Assembly: GCF_030733205.1 (NCBI RefSeq)
Contig: NZ_JASHJL010000005.1
Coordinates: forward strand, 142,909-206,908
DNA: 64,000 bases
Direction of reading: 5' to 3'
Source: Mameliella sp. MMSF_3455
GTDB lineage: Bacteria; Pseudomonadota; Alphaproteobacteria; Rhodobacterales; Rhodobacteraceae
The notes under the pieces were generated by a model, which was not told the origin of the DNA, searched no databases, and saw only the letters and a program-made list of their open reading frames with translations. This document shows positions 53,249-62,182 of this stretch, piece by piece. Position 1 is the first letter of the stretch. Every line of letters starts with the position of its first letter. The position numbers and the translations under genes were made by a program.

Positions 53249-54867
53249 CAGCCCGGCACCCCGTCGCGCACCAGCTTCCAGCGCACCGCATCCAGCAACG
53301 CCTCGAACGAGGCGTCGACGATATTGGCGCTGACGCCCACGGTGGCCCAGCGCCGCCCCTGCCCGTCCTCGCTGTCGATGATGACGCGGGTCACGGCCTC
53401 GGTCCCGCCCTGGGTGATCCGCACCTTGAAGTCGACCAGCCGCATGTCGTCGATCGCCTCCTGGTAACGGCCCAAGTCCTTGGCCAACGCCTTGGACAGC
53501 GCATTGACCGGCCCACGGTCATTGCCCGCCTCGTCCATCGACTCCGACACCGACAGCTTCTTTTCGCCATCGACCTTGACCACGACCACGGCCTCGGACA
53601 GCGAGACCATCTGGTTGTACTTGTTCTTGCGCCGCTCCACCGTCACCCGGTAGCGCTTGACCTCGAAGAACTCGGGCAGCATCCCCAGTTCGTCCCGCGC
53701 CAGCAGTTCGAAACTGGCCTGCGCGGTGTCGTAGGAATAGCCCTCGGTCTCGCGCGCCTTCACGCGTTCCAGGATGCGCGCCAGCGCCGGATCGCTCTTG
53801 TCGACCTCCAGTCCCATTTCCGACAGGCGGCGGCGCAGGTTCGACTGCCCGGCCTGGTTCGACATCGGCACGACGCGACGGTTGCCCACCAGCCCGGGGT
53901 CGATGTGTTCGTAGGTGGTGGGATCCTTGAGGATCGCGCTGGCATGCAGCCCCGCCTTGTGCGCAAAGGCCGAGGCGCCGACATAGGCCACCTGTTTCTG
54001 CGGCACCCGGTTCAGGATGTCGTCCAGCATCCGGCTGGTCCGCGTCAGCCCGGCCAGCGCCTCCATGCTGACGCCGGTTTCGAACAGGTCCTTGTAAGGC
54101 GCTTTCAGCAGCAGCGTCGGGATCAGCGCGGTCAGGTTGGCATTGCCACAGCGTTCGCCCAGCCCGTTCAGAGTGCCCTGGATCTGGCGCGCGCCGGCCA
54201 TGATCGCCGCCAGCGACCCGGCCACGGCCGTTTCCGTGTCGTTGTGCGTGTGGATACCCAGGTGATCGCCCGGAATGCCCTTGTCGATCACATCCTGCAC
54301 GATCTGCCCGATTTCATGCGGCAAGGTCCCGCCGTTGGTATCGCAGAGCACGATCCAGCGCGCCCCCGCCTCCAGCGCCGCGCGCAGGCAGTCGAGTGCA
54401 TAAGGCGCGTTCGCCTTGTAGCCGTCAAAGAAATGCTCGGCATCGAACAGCGCCTCGCGCCCCTGCCCCACGAGGTGAGAGACCGAGGCGGCGATATTGG
54501 CGATGTTCTCTTCCAGCGTGATCCCCAACGCCTTGGTGACGTGGAAATCATGGGTCTTGCCGACAAGGCAGACGGCGGGCGTCCCCGCGTTCGTCACCGC
54601 CGCCAGCACCTCGTCATTGGCAGCCGAACGCCCCGCCCGCTTGGTCATGCCGAAGGCGGTCATGGTCGCCCGCGTTTCGCCCACGTCTTCGAAAAAGGCC
54701 GAGTCCGTGGGGTTCGCCCCGGGCCAGCCGCCCTCGATATGGTCAACGCCAAGCGCGTCGAGCGCCGCGGCGATCTTGAGCTTTTCGGCGATCGAAAACT
54801 GCACGCCCTGCGTCTGCTGCCCGTCGCGCAGCGTGGTGTCGTAGAGGTAGAGGCGTTCGCGGGTCAT
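53248..54867 (-). CDS. cimA: Citramalate synthase
   Basis: CimA condenses acetyl-CoA with pyruvate to (R)-citramalate, opening a threonine-independent path to 2-oxobutyrate and isoleucine. The 539-residue protein belongs to the isopropylmalate/citramalate synthase family: [18 protein letters not shown] with the metal-binding Asp, [13 protein letters not shown], the [12 protein letters not shown] metal-binding His pair, [11 protein letters not shown], and a C-terminal regulatory domain (about 400-539). It is the long CimA form typical of many alphaproteobacteria rather than 2-isopropylmalate synthase. The ATG overlaps the cysS stop by 4 nt. Confidence 0.92.
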   Translation of the reverse strand: MTRERLYLYDTTLRDGQQTQGVQFSIAEKLKIAAALDALGVDHIEGGWPGANPTDSAFFEDVGETRATMTAFGMTKRAGRSAANDEVLAAVTNAGTPAVCLVGKTHDFHVTKALGITLEENIANIAASVSHLVGQGREALFDAEHFFDGYKANAPYALDCLRAALEAGARWIVLCDTNGGTLPHEIGQIVQDVIDKGIPGDHLGIHTHNDTETAVAGSLAAIMAGARQIQGTLNGLGERCGNANLTALIPTLLLKAPYKDLFETGVSMEALAGLTRTSRMLDDILNRVPQKQVAYVGASAFAHKAGLHASAILKDPTTYEHIDPGLVGNRRVVPMSNQAGQSNLRRRLSEMGLEVDKSDPALARILERVKARETEGYSYDTAQASFELLARDELGMLPEFFEVKRYRVTVERRKNKYNQMVSLSEAVVVVKVDGEKKLSVSESMDEAGNDRGPVNALSKALAKDLGRYQEAIDDMRLVDFKVRITQGGTEAVTRVIIDSEDGQGRRWATVGVSANIVDASFEALLDAVRWKLVRDGVPG

Positions 54868-56318
54868 CCCAACGCCTCCAGCTTGGCCGCGTCGAAGCCA
54901 GCGCCAGGCACCAGGTCCACGCCCGCCTTCGACATGCGCACCTCGACTCCCGCCTCGATGAGCGCCTGTTTCATCCGGTCGACTTCGGTAAAGTCCTTGC
55001 TCTGCATGGCCTCGGCCCGCGCTTGGGACAAGTCGTTCTCATACTTCTCCAGAAGCAGTGAAACAGCCAGTTTGTCGACGGCGCCACCGAAGACCCACGA
55101 ACCCATCATGGCATTGTCTTCAAGCAAACCAAGCAATCCCGCTGACGCAGCAAAGAGATCAATATCGGCTTGGGAGGCTTCCGAACTCTGGGTTCGATTT
55201 AGAGCGTCCGCAAGCCTATGCAGCTCTGCGATCGCTTTGGGAGTGTTCAAGTCGTCAGCCAATGCGGCCAGAACCGACTGGCTCACTTCTTCACTCGGCT
55301 GGGCACCCGTCACCAATCCGCGCCACTTGCGCAGCGTGGCTTCCGCCTCGCGCGCCTTCTCCGCCGTCCAGTCCATCGGCTTCCGATAGTGCGTCGACAG
55401 CATGACAAAGCGGATCACCTCGCCCGGGATGCCCTGGTCGAGCAGGTCGCGCACGGTGAAGAAGTTGCCCAGGCTCTTGGACATCTTCTTGCCCTCGACC
55501 TGCAGCATCTCGTTGTGCAGCCAGACCCGTGCAAAATCCCCCTCGGGGTGGGCGCATTTGGACTGGGCGATCTCGTTCTCATGGTGCGGAAAGGTCAGGT
55601 CGTTGCCGCCGCCGTGGATGTCGAACGTCTCGCCCAGCAGCGCATGGCTCATGGCCGAGCATTCGATATGCCAGCCCGGACGCCCCCGGCCCCAGGGCGA
55701 GTCCCAGCCCGGCAGATCGTCCGACGACGGCTTCCACAACACGAAATCCATCGGATTCTTCTTGTAGGGCGCCACCTCGACCCGCGCGCCCGCGATCATG
55801 TCCTCGACCGACCGCCCCGACAGCGCGCCATACTGGGCATAGCTCTCGACCGAGAACAGCACATGGCCTTCGGCCGCATAGGCATGGCCCTTGTCGATCA
55901 GGTCTTCGATCATCGCGATCATCTGGTCGATGAACTCGGTTGCGCGCGGCTCTTGCGTGGGGCGCAGGGCGCCCAGAGCATCCATGTCAGCGTGATACCA
56001 GCCGATGGTTTCGTCGGACCGTTCGCGCACCAGTTCTTCGAGCGTTCCCTCGGCCCCCGCCTCCTTGCGCTTCAAGGCGGTGGCGTTGATCTTGTCATCC
56101 ACGTCGGTGAAATTGCGCACATAGGTGACGTGATCCGGCCCGTAGACATGGCGCAACAGGCGAAACAGCACGTCGAACACCAGCACGGGCCGCGCATTGC
56201 CCAGGTGCGCGCGGTCATAGACCGTGGGACCGCAGACATACATCCGCACGTTGTCCGGGTCGATCGGGTGAAAATCTTCCTTCTTCCGGGTCCGGGAGTT
56301 GGTGAAGCGGATGTTCAT
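54864..56318 (-). CDS. cysS: Cysteinyl-tRNA synthetase
   Basis: CysRS charges tRNA-Cys in the cytosol. The 484-residue protein has the zinc and ATP site [17 protein letters not shown] (27-43; the HIGH motif is modified to HLGN), the [18 protein letters not shown] zinc site, and [12 protein letters not shown] as the KMSKS loop. Two residues of interest are the AHLGNARP variant of the HIGH box and a C-terminal stretch (about residues 350-420) whose DNA is distinctly less GC-rich than the rest of the gene. It is the first gene of an overlapping four-gene unit and ends 4 nt into cimA. Confidence 0.95.
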   Translation of the reverse strand: MNIRFTNSRTRKKEDFHPIDPDNVRMYVCGPTVYDRAHLGNARPVLVFDVLFRLLRHVYGPDHVTYVRNFTDVDDKINATALKRKEAGAEGTLEELVRERSDETIGWYHADMDALGALRPTQEPRATEFIDQMIAMIEDLIDKGHAYAAEGHVLFSVESYAQYGALSGRSVEDMIAGARVEVAPYKKNPMDFVLWKPSSDDLPGWDSPWGRGRPGWHIECSAMSHALLGETFDIHGGGNDLTFPHHENEIAQSKCAHPEGDFARVWLHNEMLQVEGKKMSKSLGNFFTVRDLLDQGIPGEVIRFVMLSTHYRKPMDWTAEKAREAEATLRKWRGLVTGAQPSEEVSQSVLAALADDLNTPKAIAELHRLADALNRTQSSEASQADIDLFAASAGLLGLLEDNAMMGSWVFGGAVDKLAVSLLLEKYENDLSQARAEAMQSKDFTEVDRMKQALIEAGVEVRMSKAGVDLVPGAGFDAAKLEALG

Positions 56319-56516
56319 GGCCTCGTCCTTCGCAAATCTTGCGGCGGGCCTAGCAACTCTACGGATCGAAGGGAATAGAGGACCGTCCCGCCACTGGCCG
56401 GGATGTCCCGACCGATGTCAGCAGGTAATGCAGCAGAGAGTGTGTGCAGCGGTCGTCATGCGCGTGGCTTAGCACGGCGTCCCGGCCCTGCCAAGCGCGC
56501 TTTGCCAAGGTTGCAA

Positions 56517-56584
56517 GTGAGTATTTTTGGAGAAAAGAAGCACAAGGGCGCGCACAATGGCTTCTTCTCTCTAAAAATACTCAC
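56517..56584. repeat. Dispersed intergenic element, copy E (palindromic double form)
   Basis: Two inverted half copies face each other: GTGAGTATTTTTGGAGAAAA leading into GAAG, and CTTCTTCTCTCTAAAAATAC leading into TCAC, separated by about 20 bp. The near-perfect 24-bp arms would form a strong hairpin on either strand. It lies downstream of the VOC gene and upstream of cysS. Confidence 0.7.
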
Positions 56585-56600
56585 CTGAAACGGCCCGAAA

Positions 56601-56981
56601 TCAGCGGTAGCCCACCATTTCATATTCCACCGCATCCGGCCCGTCGAAATAGAAGCGGCGGCCGGGTTCGTAGTCGGCGTGGTTGAAGGTCTCGATGCCC
56701 AGCGCGCGGACGCGGGCCTCGATCGCGTCGAGATCCTCGACCACGATGCCGACATGGTTCAGCCCGGCGGCGTTGCCGTAGCGCGGATGCGCCTCTGCGA
56801 TCGGCTTTTCCGGCGTGTAGAGGGCAAGGTAGCTGTCCGCATTGCCGACGTGGACGGAATAGCCGTTGTTGAGCGAGGCGCCTTCCCAACGGATGTGCCA
56901 GCCGAGGAGATCGGACAGGAAATCGGCGGTGGCGCGGGCATCGGGGACGGTGATGTTGACGTGTTCGAGGCGGGCGTTCAT
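56601..56981 (-). CDS. VOC-superfamily protein (glyoxalase-like), likely SoxR-regulated
   Basis: This 126-residue protein has the vicinal-oxygen-chelate fold: LEHVNITVPDARATADFLSD, LGWHIRWEGASLNNGYSVHV, LNHVGIVVEDLDAIEARVRA and FDGPDAVEYEMVGYR, with His8 and a C-terminal Glu as possible metal ligands. It may detoxify or bind an aldehyde, quinone or antibiotic; the substrate is unknown. The start ATG 56981 has AAAGGA upstream, 26 nt after the expected transcription start of a SoxR-type promoter. The longer upstream frame is not used. Similar VOC genes stand beside soxR in many proteobacteria, but no soxR is in this window. Confidence 0.82.
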   Translation of the reverse strand: MNARLEHVNITVPDARATADFLSDLLGWHIRWEGASLNNGYSVHVGNADSYLALYTPEKPIAEAHPRYGNAAGLNHVGIVVEDLDAIEARVRALGIETFNHADYEPGRRFYFDGPDAVEYEMVGYR

Positions 56982-57013
56982 GGATTTTTCCTTTCTTCGA
57001 ATGTGACGGGACG

Positions 57014-57044
57014 AGCGTAATTCCTCAAGTTCACTTGAGTTCAA
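57014..57044 (-). promoter_or_regulatory. SoxR-type promoter with SoxR box
   Basis: On the minus strand TTGAAC (57039-57044) and TACGCT (57014-57019) are separated by 19 bp, the overlong spacer of MerR-family promoters. Inside it lies CCTCAAGTTCACTTGAGT (57023-57040 on the plus strand), matching the SoxR box CCTCAAGTTAACTTGAGG at 15 of 18 positions with perfect 7-bp arms. Activation of the VOC gene by oxidised SoxR is expected from family knowledge. Confidence 0.82.
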
Positions 57045-57139
57045 GGGATTTTTTTCCTGCTCTGCCAGAGGCGTAGGCATCTCCCTTGTGCCGATTTGCG
57101 CAGCTTGCGCCGGGGATGCGCCCGGGGCATCCTGCGGGC

Positions 57140-57484
57140 ATGGGACGCGATACGGTCAACGATATCTGCCGCGCGCTGCCCGGGGCGGAATGGTCCGATC
57201 CTTGGGGCGGCGGGCATGATGCCTGGAAGGTGGGCGGCAAGATGTTCGCCTGTATCGGCGTGGCCAACGACGGGGTGTCGGTCAAGACCCCTTCGGTCGA
57301 GGATGCGGCCCTGCTGATCGAGATGGCACGCGCGGTCAAGGCCCCCTACTTCCACCGTTCCTGGGTGCAGGTGGATTGGGAGGCGGTGCCGGAGGAGGAG
57401 TTGCGCGACCGGATCGAGACCTCTTACGCGATCATCTTTGGCGGGCTGACCAAGAAACTCCAGCGCCAGATCACGGGCGGCTGA
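57140..57484 (+). CDS. MmcQ/YjbR-family DNA-binding-fold protein
   Basis: This 114-residue protein matches the MmcQ/YjbR family: VNDICRALPGAEWSDPWGGG, WKVGGKMFACIG and a C-terminal ELRDRIETSYAIIFGGLTKK. The fold resembles CyaY and a small DNA-binding protein, but the role is unknown. ATG 57140 is the usual family start; an in-frame ATG at 57086 would add 18 residues without similarity. It is divergent from the VOC gene. Confidence 0.82.
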   Translation: MGRDTVNDICRALPGAEWSDPWGGGHDAWKVGGKMFACIGVANDGVSVKTPSVEDAALLIEMARAVKAPYFHRSWVQVDWEAVPEEELRDRIETSYAIIFGGLTKKLQRQITGG

Positions 57485-57705
57485 GCCGCCACGCCCGACG
57501 CCCGCCGGCGGCGCGCTGGCCGGGCGGGTCGTCTGCTGTTTCTCATGGACGTCTGAAAACGGCGGCCGCCGGACGGATCGCTCATGCCGGGGTGTCACTC
57601 CCGGCCCTTTTCGGGGCGTCGCCCCTTCGTTCCGCGCAGATCGAAAGGCCCCCGAGCGGGGTCATGATCCGGTTTTCAGTGCTAGCGGGAAGGAAGATGC
57701 GCCCC

Positions 57706-57723
57706 CACGGTTCACAAACCGTG
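57706..57723 (-). terminator. Hairpin downstream of mltG
   Basis: A perfect 7-bp stem CACGGTT/AACCGTG with a 4-nt loop lies 13 bp past the mltG stop on the minus strand. No T run follows, so it may be a weak or Rho-linked terminator. Confidence 0.35.
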
Positions 57724-57736
57724 AGGGCAGCGTACG

Positions 57737-58894
57737 CTACTGGTCGCGCTGTGCCTCCAGCGCGCGGTAGGCGGCGACGTTGCGGTTGTGCTCGTCCAGG
57801 GTGACGGCAAAGTTGTGCCCGTCGCGCGGGTCCAGCGTCTTGGCCACGAAGTAGATGTAATCCGTGTCCGCCGGGTTCAGCGCCGCCTCGATGCTGGCGC
57901 GGCCCGGGTTGGCGATGGGGGTCGGCGGCAGCCCGTCGATCCGATAGGTGTTCCAGGGCGTCTCTGCATCCAGTTCCGACCGGCGCAGACCCCGGCCCAG
58001 CGGACCTTCGCCCTTGGTGATGCCGTAGATCACCGTCGGGTCCGTCTGCAGGCGCATGCCCTTTTCCAGACGGTTGACGAAAACGCTGGCCACCTCGCGG
58101 CGCTCTTGCGGGCCGCCGGTTTCCTTTTCGATGATCGACGCGAGGATCAGCGCCTCTTCCGGGCTTTCCAGCGGCAGGCCGGGGGCGCGATTGGCCCAGG
58201 CCTGTGCCAGGATCACCTTCTGCCGTTCCTGCATGCGCGCGATGACATCGGCGCGGCTGTCGCCGGGAAGGATCTCGTAGCTGTCGGGGGCAAGGCTGCC
58301 TTCCTCGGGCACGTCGACCTCGCCTTCCAGCACGTCGATCTGGTTCAGTTCGGCAACCACCTGCCAGCTGGTCACGCCCTCGGCCAGCGCCAGGCGGAAC
58401 CGGGTGCCGGTGGTGTCCTTGACCTGGGTATAGGCCTCGGGGGCGTCGCCTTCGCCGGGATCGAAGCTGGCCTGTTCCTCGTAGCGGCCGGTGGCCGGAT
58501 CCACGGCGCGGACCTGCACCGTCGCCCGGGTGATGCCGATGCGGTAGACCACCTCGGTGCCGCAGGTCGAGGCGCCGCCACGGGTGACGATGTCGGTGAT
58601 CTCGGACATCGAGGCGCCCTCGGGCACAAGGTAGCTGCCCGCCTTCAGCGCCTGGGTCTTGTCGGTGTAATCTGCCCCGACGCGGAACATCATCGCGCTC
58701 TTGACCGCGCCCTGATCCGACAGGTCCTCCGACACCGCGCGCATGTTGGTGCCACGCGGCACCTCGAGGCAGATCGGCGCCGTCAGCGGTCCCTGCGCAT
58801 GATATTCGCGCTGCGCCCAGATCAGGACGCCGCCGAAGAGAAACAGCGCGACGACCAGGAAGGTCAGCGCGTTCGAGGCGATGCTGCGCCACAT
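57737..58894 (-). CDS. mltG: Endolytic murein transglycosylase MltG
   Basis: MltG cuts nascent glycan strands at the inner membrane and helps set their length. The 385-residue protein has one N-terminal transmembrane segment (about 8-28), a LysM-like subdomain, and the YceG domain with the catalytic Glu in ILASIIEKETGGPQERREVA, followed by RLQTDPTVIYGI, ETPWNTYRIDGLPPTPIANP and the C-terminal YFVAKTLDPRDGHNF. An insertion of about 60 residues (about 115-175) is typical for alphaproteobacterial MltG. It starts 6 bp after fabF on the same strand, the common fabF-mltG order. Confidence 0.95.
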   Translation of the reverse strand: MWRSIASNALTFLVVALFLFGGVLIWAQREYHAQGPLTAPICLEVPRGTNMRAVSEDLSDQGAVKSAMMFRVGADYTDKTQALKAGSYLVPEGASMSEITDIVTRGGASTCGTEVVYRIGITRATVQVRAVDPATGRYEEQASFDPGEGDAPEAYTQVKDTTGTRFRLALAEGVTSWQVVAELNQIDVLEGEVDVPEEGSLAPDSYEILPGDSRADVIARMQERQKVILAQAWANRAPGLPLESPEEALILASIIEKETGGPQERREVASVFVNRLEKGMRLQTDPTVIYGITKGEGPLGRGLRRSELDAETPWNTYRIDGLPPTPIANPGRASIEAALNPADTDYIYFVAKTLDPRDGHNFAVTLDEHNRNVAAYRALEAQRDQ

Positions 58895-58900
58895 GTGGGG

Positions 58901-60163
58901 TTACTCCACCTTGCCGAAGACCACGCTGGCATTGGTGCCGCCAAAGCCGAAGGAGTTGGACAGGGCGTAGTCCACCTTGCGGTCCCGCCGGGCATTGGGG
59001 GCCAGGTCGATGGGCGTGTCCACCGCCGGATTGTCAAGGTTGATCGTCGGCGGGGCCACCTGGTCACGGATGGCAAGGATCGAGAAGATCGCCTCGATCG
59101 CGCCGGCGGCGCCCAGCAGGTGGCCGGTGGCGGATTTGGTCGAGGACATGGTGACCTGCGCGGCGTGATCGCCCAGCAGGCGTTCCACCGCGCCCAGTTC
59201 GATCGTGTCCGCCATCGTCGAGGTGCCATGCGCGTTGATGTAGTCCAGCGCCGCGGGCTCGATCCCCGCATCCTTCAGCGCCGCGCGCATCGAGCGTTCG
59301 CCGCCCTCGCCGTCCTCGGACGGGGCGGTGATGTGATAGGCGTCGCCCGACAGGCCGTAGCCCGCCACCTCGGCGTAGATCCGCGCGCCGCGCGCCTTGG
59401 CGTGTTCGTAGTCCTCCAGCACGACGACACCGGCGCCCTCGCCCATGACAAAGCCGTCGCGGTCGGCGTCATAGGGCCGGCTGGCGGATTTCGGATCGTC
59501 GCCGCGTTTCGTGCTGAGCGCCTTGCAGGCGTTGAAGCCCGCGATGCCGATTTCGCTGATGGCCGCCTCGGCGCCGCCCGCGATCATCACGTCCGCATCG
59601 CCGTACTTGATCAGCCGCGCGGCATCGCCGATGGCATGCGCGCCGGTCGAACAGGCGGTCACGACCGCGTGGTTCGGCCCCTTGAAGCCGTACTTGATCG
59701 AGACATTGCCCGAGATCAGGTTGATCAGCGCGCCGGGGATGAAGAAGGGCGACACCCGGCGCGGACCCTTGTCACGGATCAACAGCGCGGTTTCTGCGAT
59801 GGCGTTCAGCCCGCCGATGCCCGATCCGATCATCACGCCGGTGCGCAGGCGGTCTTCCTCGTTCTCGGGCTTCCAGCCCGCGTCGGTGACCGCCTGTTCC
59901 GCCGCGGCGATGCCGAAACGGATGAACTCGTCGACCTTGCGCTGTTCCTTCTTGTCCATCCAGTCGTCGGGATTGAAGGTCCCGTCGCTGCCGTCACCAT
60001 AGGGCACCTCGCAGGCATAGGTGGTTGCCAGGTGGCTGGCATCGAACTTGCTGATGGTGCCCGCCCCGGACTGACCATCCAGGATCCGGCCCCAGGTCTC
60101 TTCGACTCCGCAAGCCAGCGGCGTGACCAATCCCAGCCCGGTGACAACTACGCGACGTGCCAT
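58901..60163 (-). CDS. fabF: 3-oxoacyl-[acyl-carrier-protein] synthase II
   Basis: FabF condenses malonyl-ACP with acyl-ACP in fatty acid elongation. The 420-residue protein begins RRVVVTGLGLVTPLACG and has the catalytic Cys171 in HAVVTACSTGAHAIGDA, the first His in DYINAHGTSTMADT (about 311) and the second His in SATGHLLGAAGAIEAI (about 348). GVMIGSGIGGL is typical. Neither acpP nor fabG lies next to it in the window; map is upstream on the same strand after 183 bp, and mltG follows after 6 bp. Confidence 0.96.
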   Translation of the reverse strand: MARRVVVTGLGLVTPLACGVEETWGRILDGQSGAGTISKFDASHLATTYACEVPYGDGSDGTFNPDDWMDKKEQRKVDEFIRFGIAAAEQAVTDAGWKPENEEDRLRTGVMIGSGIGGLNAIAETALLIRDKGPRRVSPFFIPGALINLISGNVSIKYGFKGPNHAVVTACSTGAHAIGDAARLIKYGDADVMIAGGAEAAISEIGIAGFNACKALSTKRGDDPKSASRPYDADRDGFVMGEGAGVVVLEDYEHAKARGARIYAEVAGYGLSGDAYHITAPSEDGEGGERSMRAALKDAGIEPAALDYINAHGTSTMADTIELGAVERLLGDHAAQVTMSSTKSATGHLLGAAGAIEAIFSILAIRDQVAPPTINLDNPAVDTPIDLAPNARRDRKVDYALSNSFGFGGTNASVVFGKVE

Positions 60164-60346
60164 GCGCCTGCCCTTCTCTTGTTCGCTCTTTATCCCGCTC
60201 TTACCGCGCCAAGCCCTGCATGGGCAAGGGGATGCGGGCGTGATCGGCAGACAACCGACAACCTGACTTTGCCCGCGCTGACTGCGAAGGCCGCGCCCTG
60301 GACCGAGCCCGAAGGCCTTGGGCCGGATGCCAGCGTGACAGCGGTT

Positions 60347-61090
60347 TCAGCCCGGCAAGGTCAGGATCTGGGCACCGCGAGACGTGGCGACGACCGTATG
60401 CTCGAATTGCACGGTCTCGGCAGGCGGCACGCTGTGAAGGGTCCAACCGTCACCGGCCTCGTCCGCCATGCGCCCTCCGCGCGACAGGAAGGGCTCGACG
60501 GTCAGGACTAGGCCCTTGGTGATGCGGCGGCGCTCACCTCGGGTGGGCCATGTGGCGATTTCCTGTGGGTACTCGTGCAGGCTGCGCCCGACGCCGTGAC
60601 TTGCGAGATTGCGAATGAGCGAGTAGCCGCGCTTTTCGGCAAAGCGCCCGATGGCGGACCCGATACCTGAAAGCAACTTGCCCGCCGCGACCTGCGCAAT
60701 ACCGATCTGCATTGCGCGGCGGCCGTCCTTGCACAGCCTGTCGGGCTGCGCCGCAGCAAGGCGAAAGCTGGCCCCGGTGTCCGCAAAATAGCCATCCTTG
60801 CTGGCAGAGACATCAATGTTCACCAGATCCCCGGCACGCAGCAGGCGGTCGCCGGGAATTCCGTGGGCGATCTCTTCGTTGACGCTGATGCAGGTGGCGC
60901 CCGGAAAGCCATAAGTCGCCTCCGGCGCCGGTATGGCCCCTGCCTGTTCCAGCAAGTTGCGCCCGAGGGCGTCCAGTTCGCGGGTGGTCATGCCCGGCTC
61001 TGCCGCGCGGATCATCGCCTGCAAGGTGTTCGCCACTATGCGGCCGATGGTCCGCATCCCGTCGAGTTCGTATTCCTGCGTAATCGTCAT
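60347..61090 (-). CDS. map: Type I methionine aminopeptidase
   Basis: MAP removes the N-terminal Met from nascent proteins. The 247-residue protein has the metal ligands in place: the two Asp in NIDVSASKDGYFADTGASFR, the His in SHGVGRSLHEYPQE, and the two Glu in VEPFLSRGG and QFEHTVVATSRG. It is of type Ia length, and the motif order is normal. The Gly-rich YGFPGATCISVNEEIAHGIP segment with His forms the substrate pocket. The ATG lies at 61090; a longer frame upstream is not conserved. fabF follows after 183 bp on the same strand. A second map gene elsewhere in the genome is possible. Confidence 0.94.
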   Translation of the reverse strand: MTITQEYELDGMRTIGRIVANTLQAMIRAAEPGMTTRELDALGRNLLEQAGAIPAPEATYGFPGATCISVNEEIAHGIPGDRLLRAGDLVNIDVSASKDGYFADTGASFRLAAAQPDRLCKDGRRAMQIGIAQVAAGKLLSGIGSAIGRFAEKRGYSLIRNLASHGVGRSLHEYPQEIATWPTRGERRRITKGLVLTVEPFLSRGGRMADEAGDGWTLHSVPPAETVQFEHTVVATSRGAQILTLPG

Positions 61091-61143
61091 GAAGTGCCTT
61101 TTGCTATGCCCAACCAGCCTGCCCGCAGGCAATGCCATGTGCC

Positions 61144-61941
61144 TCAGGCCCAGTCCGCGCCCAGGTCCTCGCGGGCGCGGTCGATCCAGTGCTCCTGCAG
61201 CCAGTCGCAGGGTTTTGAATAGCGGATGACAGAGCCGGTATAGCCCGAAAGGGCATCCGTCATCTTGGGGCGCCCGTGGAAACAGACCACGCGGGCCTCC
61301 GCCGGCAGGCGCGGCGCGTGCAGGTAGTTGCCCGGAAAGGGATTGCAATCGTATTTGAACGACACCACCCATTCGCCCGGAATATAGGTGAACAGGTCCC
61401 GGTCCATCGCCTTGTGCGAGGTATAGCGCTGTTCCGAACCGCGCGCCTTTTCCACCTCTTCATAGGGGTTGGCGGCCAGGTCTTCATACAGGAACCCGTG
61501 CAGCGCCGGATCGAAGCGAAAAACCGACCCGTGCCCGGTTGGCCGGCCCTTGCGCTTTTCCGTCCAGTCGTGGCGCATCGCCACGGTGCCGGGCGCCAGG
61601 TCGTGGATCTCGTCCAGCGATCCGGTGATCACAACGTCCAGGTCAAAGCCCAGCACCGGACCTTCGAGGTCGGGCACCAACCCGGGCCGAAACAGCGAGG
61701 TCTTGCGCATCGCGCCCTGCCGGTTGGCCACTTTCAGAGCGGCCTCCATCGGTTCGGCATAGGGTTCCACCGGCAGGTCCAGCACCTCGATATCCGGGTG
61801 CAGCCCCTCGGCGTGTTCCGTCATCACCATGAAGCGGACCGGCCGCGACAGGTTGCGCCGCACGCCGGAATAGAGCCGGTTGACATACTCGGGGCCAAAG
61901 AGCGTGCCCCACTTGATGCACATGATGTTGACCGCCGTCAC
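61144..61941 (-). CDS. Glycosyltransferase-like protein (GT8-type)
   Basis: This 265-residue soluble protein has a glycosyltransferase-A-like core: CIKWGTLFGPEYVNRLYSGV, RPVRFMVMTEHAEG, the DxD motif in VLGFDLDVVITGSLDEI, and VVCFHGRPKM with a late His. The GFDLD motif suggests metal-dependent nucleotide-sugar binding. GTG 61941 is chosen because AAGGCAGGGG precedes it; ATG 61923 is the alternative. No wall or capsule operon is nearby, and neither donor nor acceptor is known. The gene lies 53 bp upstream of map and may be transcribed with it. Confidence 0.7.
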   Translation of the reverse strand: MTAVNIMCIKWGTLFGPEYVNRLYSGVRRNLSRPVRFMVMTEHAEGLHPDIEVLDLPVEPYAEPMEAALKVANRQGAMRKTSLFRPGLVPDLEGPVLGFDLDVVITGSLDEIHDLAPGTVAMRHDWTEKRKGRPTGHGSVFRFDPALHGFLYEDLAANPYEEVEKARGSEQRYTSHKAMDRDLFTYIPGEWVVSFKYDCNPFPGNYLHAPRLPAEARVVCFHGRPKMTDALSGYTGSVIRYSKPCDWLQEHWIDRAREDLGADWA

Positions 61942-62182
61942 GCCGCGCCCCTGCCTTGGTGTTGCCCGCGCGGCATAGCAACGCCCGCGCGGGAACACCA
62001 GCGCTTGCAGTGGGGCGGGGCCGCGCCTAGAGTGCCCACGAACCCGAATTCAGGACGGAGGCCTTGATGGAGATTGCATCGCCCCTCCGGGCCGCGCGCT
62101 AACCTTCAGCCCGCCGCCCGAGCACGCACACCGGGCCGCCTGCAGCGGCCTGAACCTGCATGTCTGAACGGGACTTTCAACA

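Noticed and set aside
57788..60511. Plus-strand frame of 907 codons over mltG and fabF
   Set aside because: This is an antisense frame of two firmly identified genes. Its Gly/Ala/Arg/His/Asp-rich composition is an artefact of codon bias.
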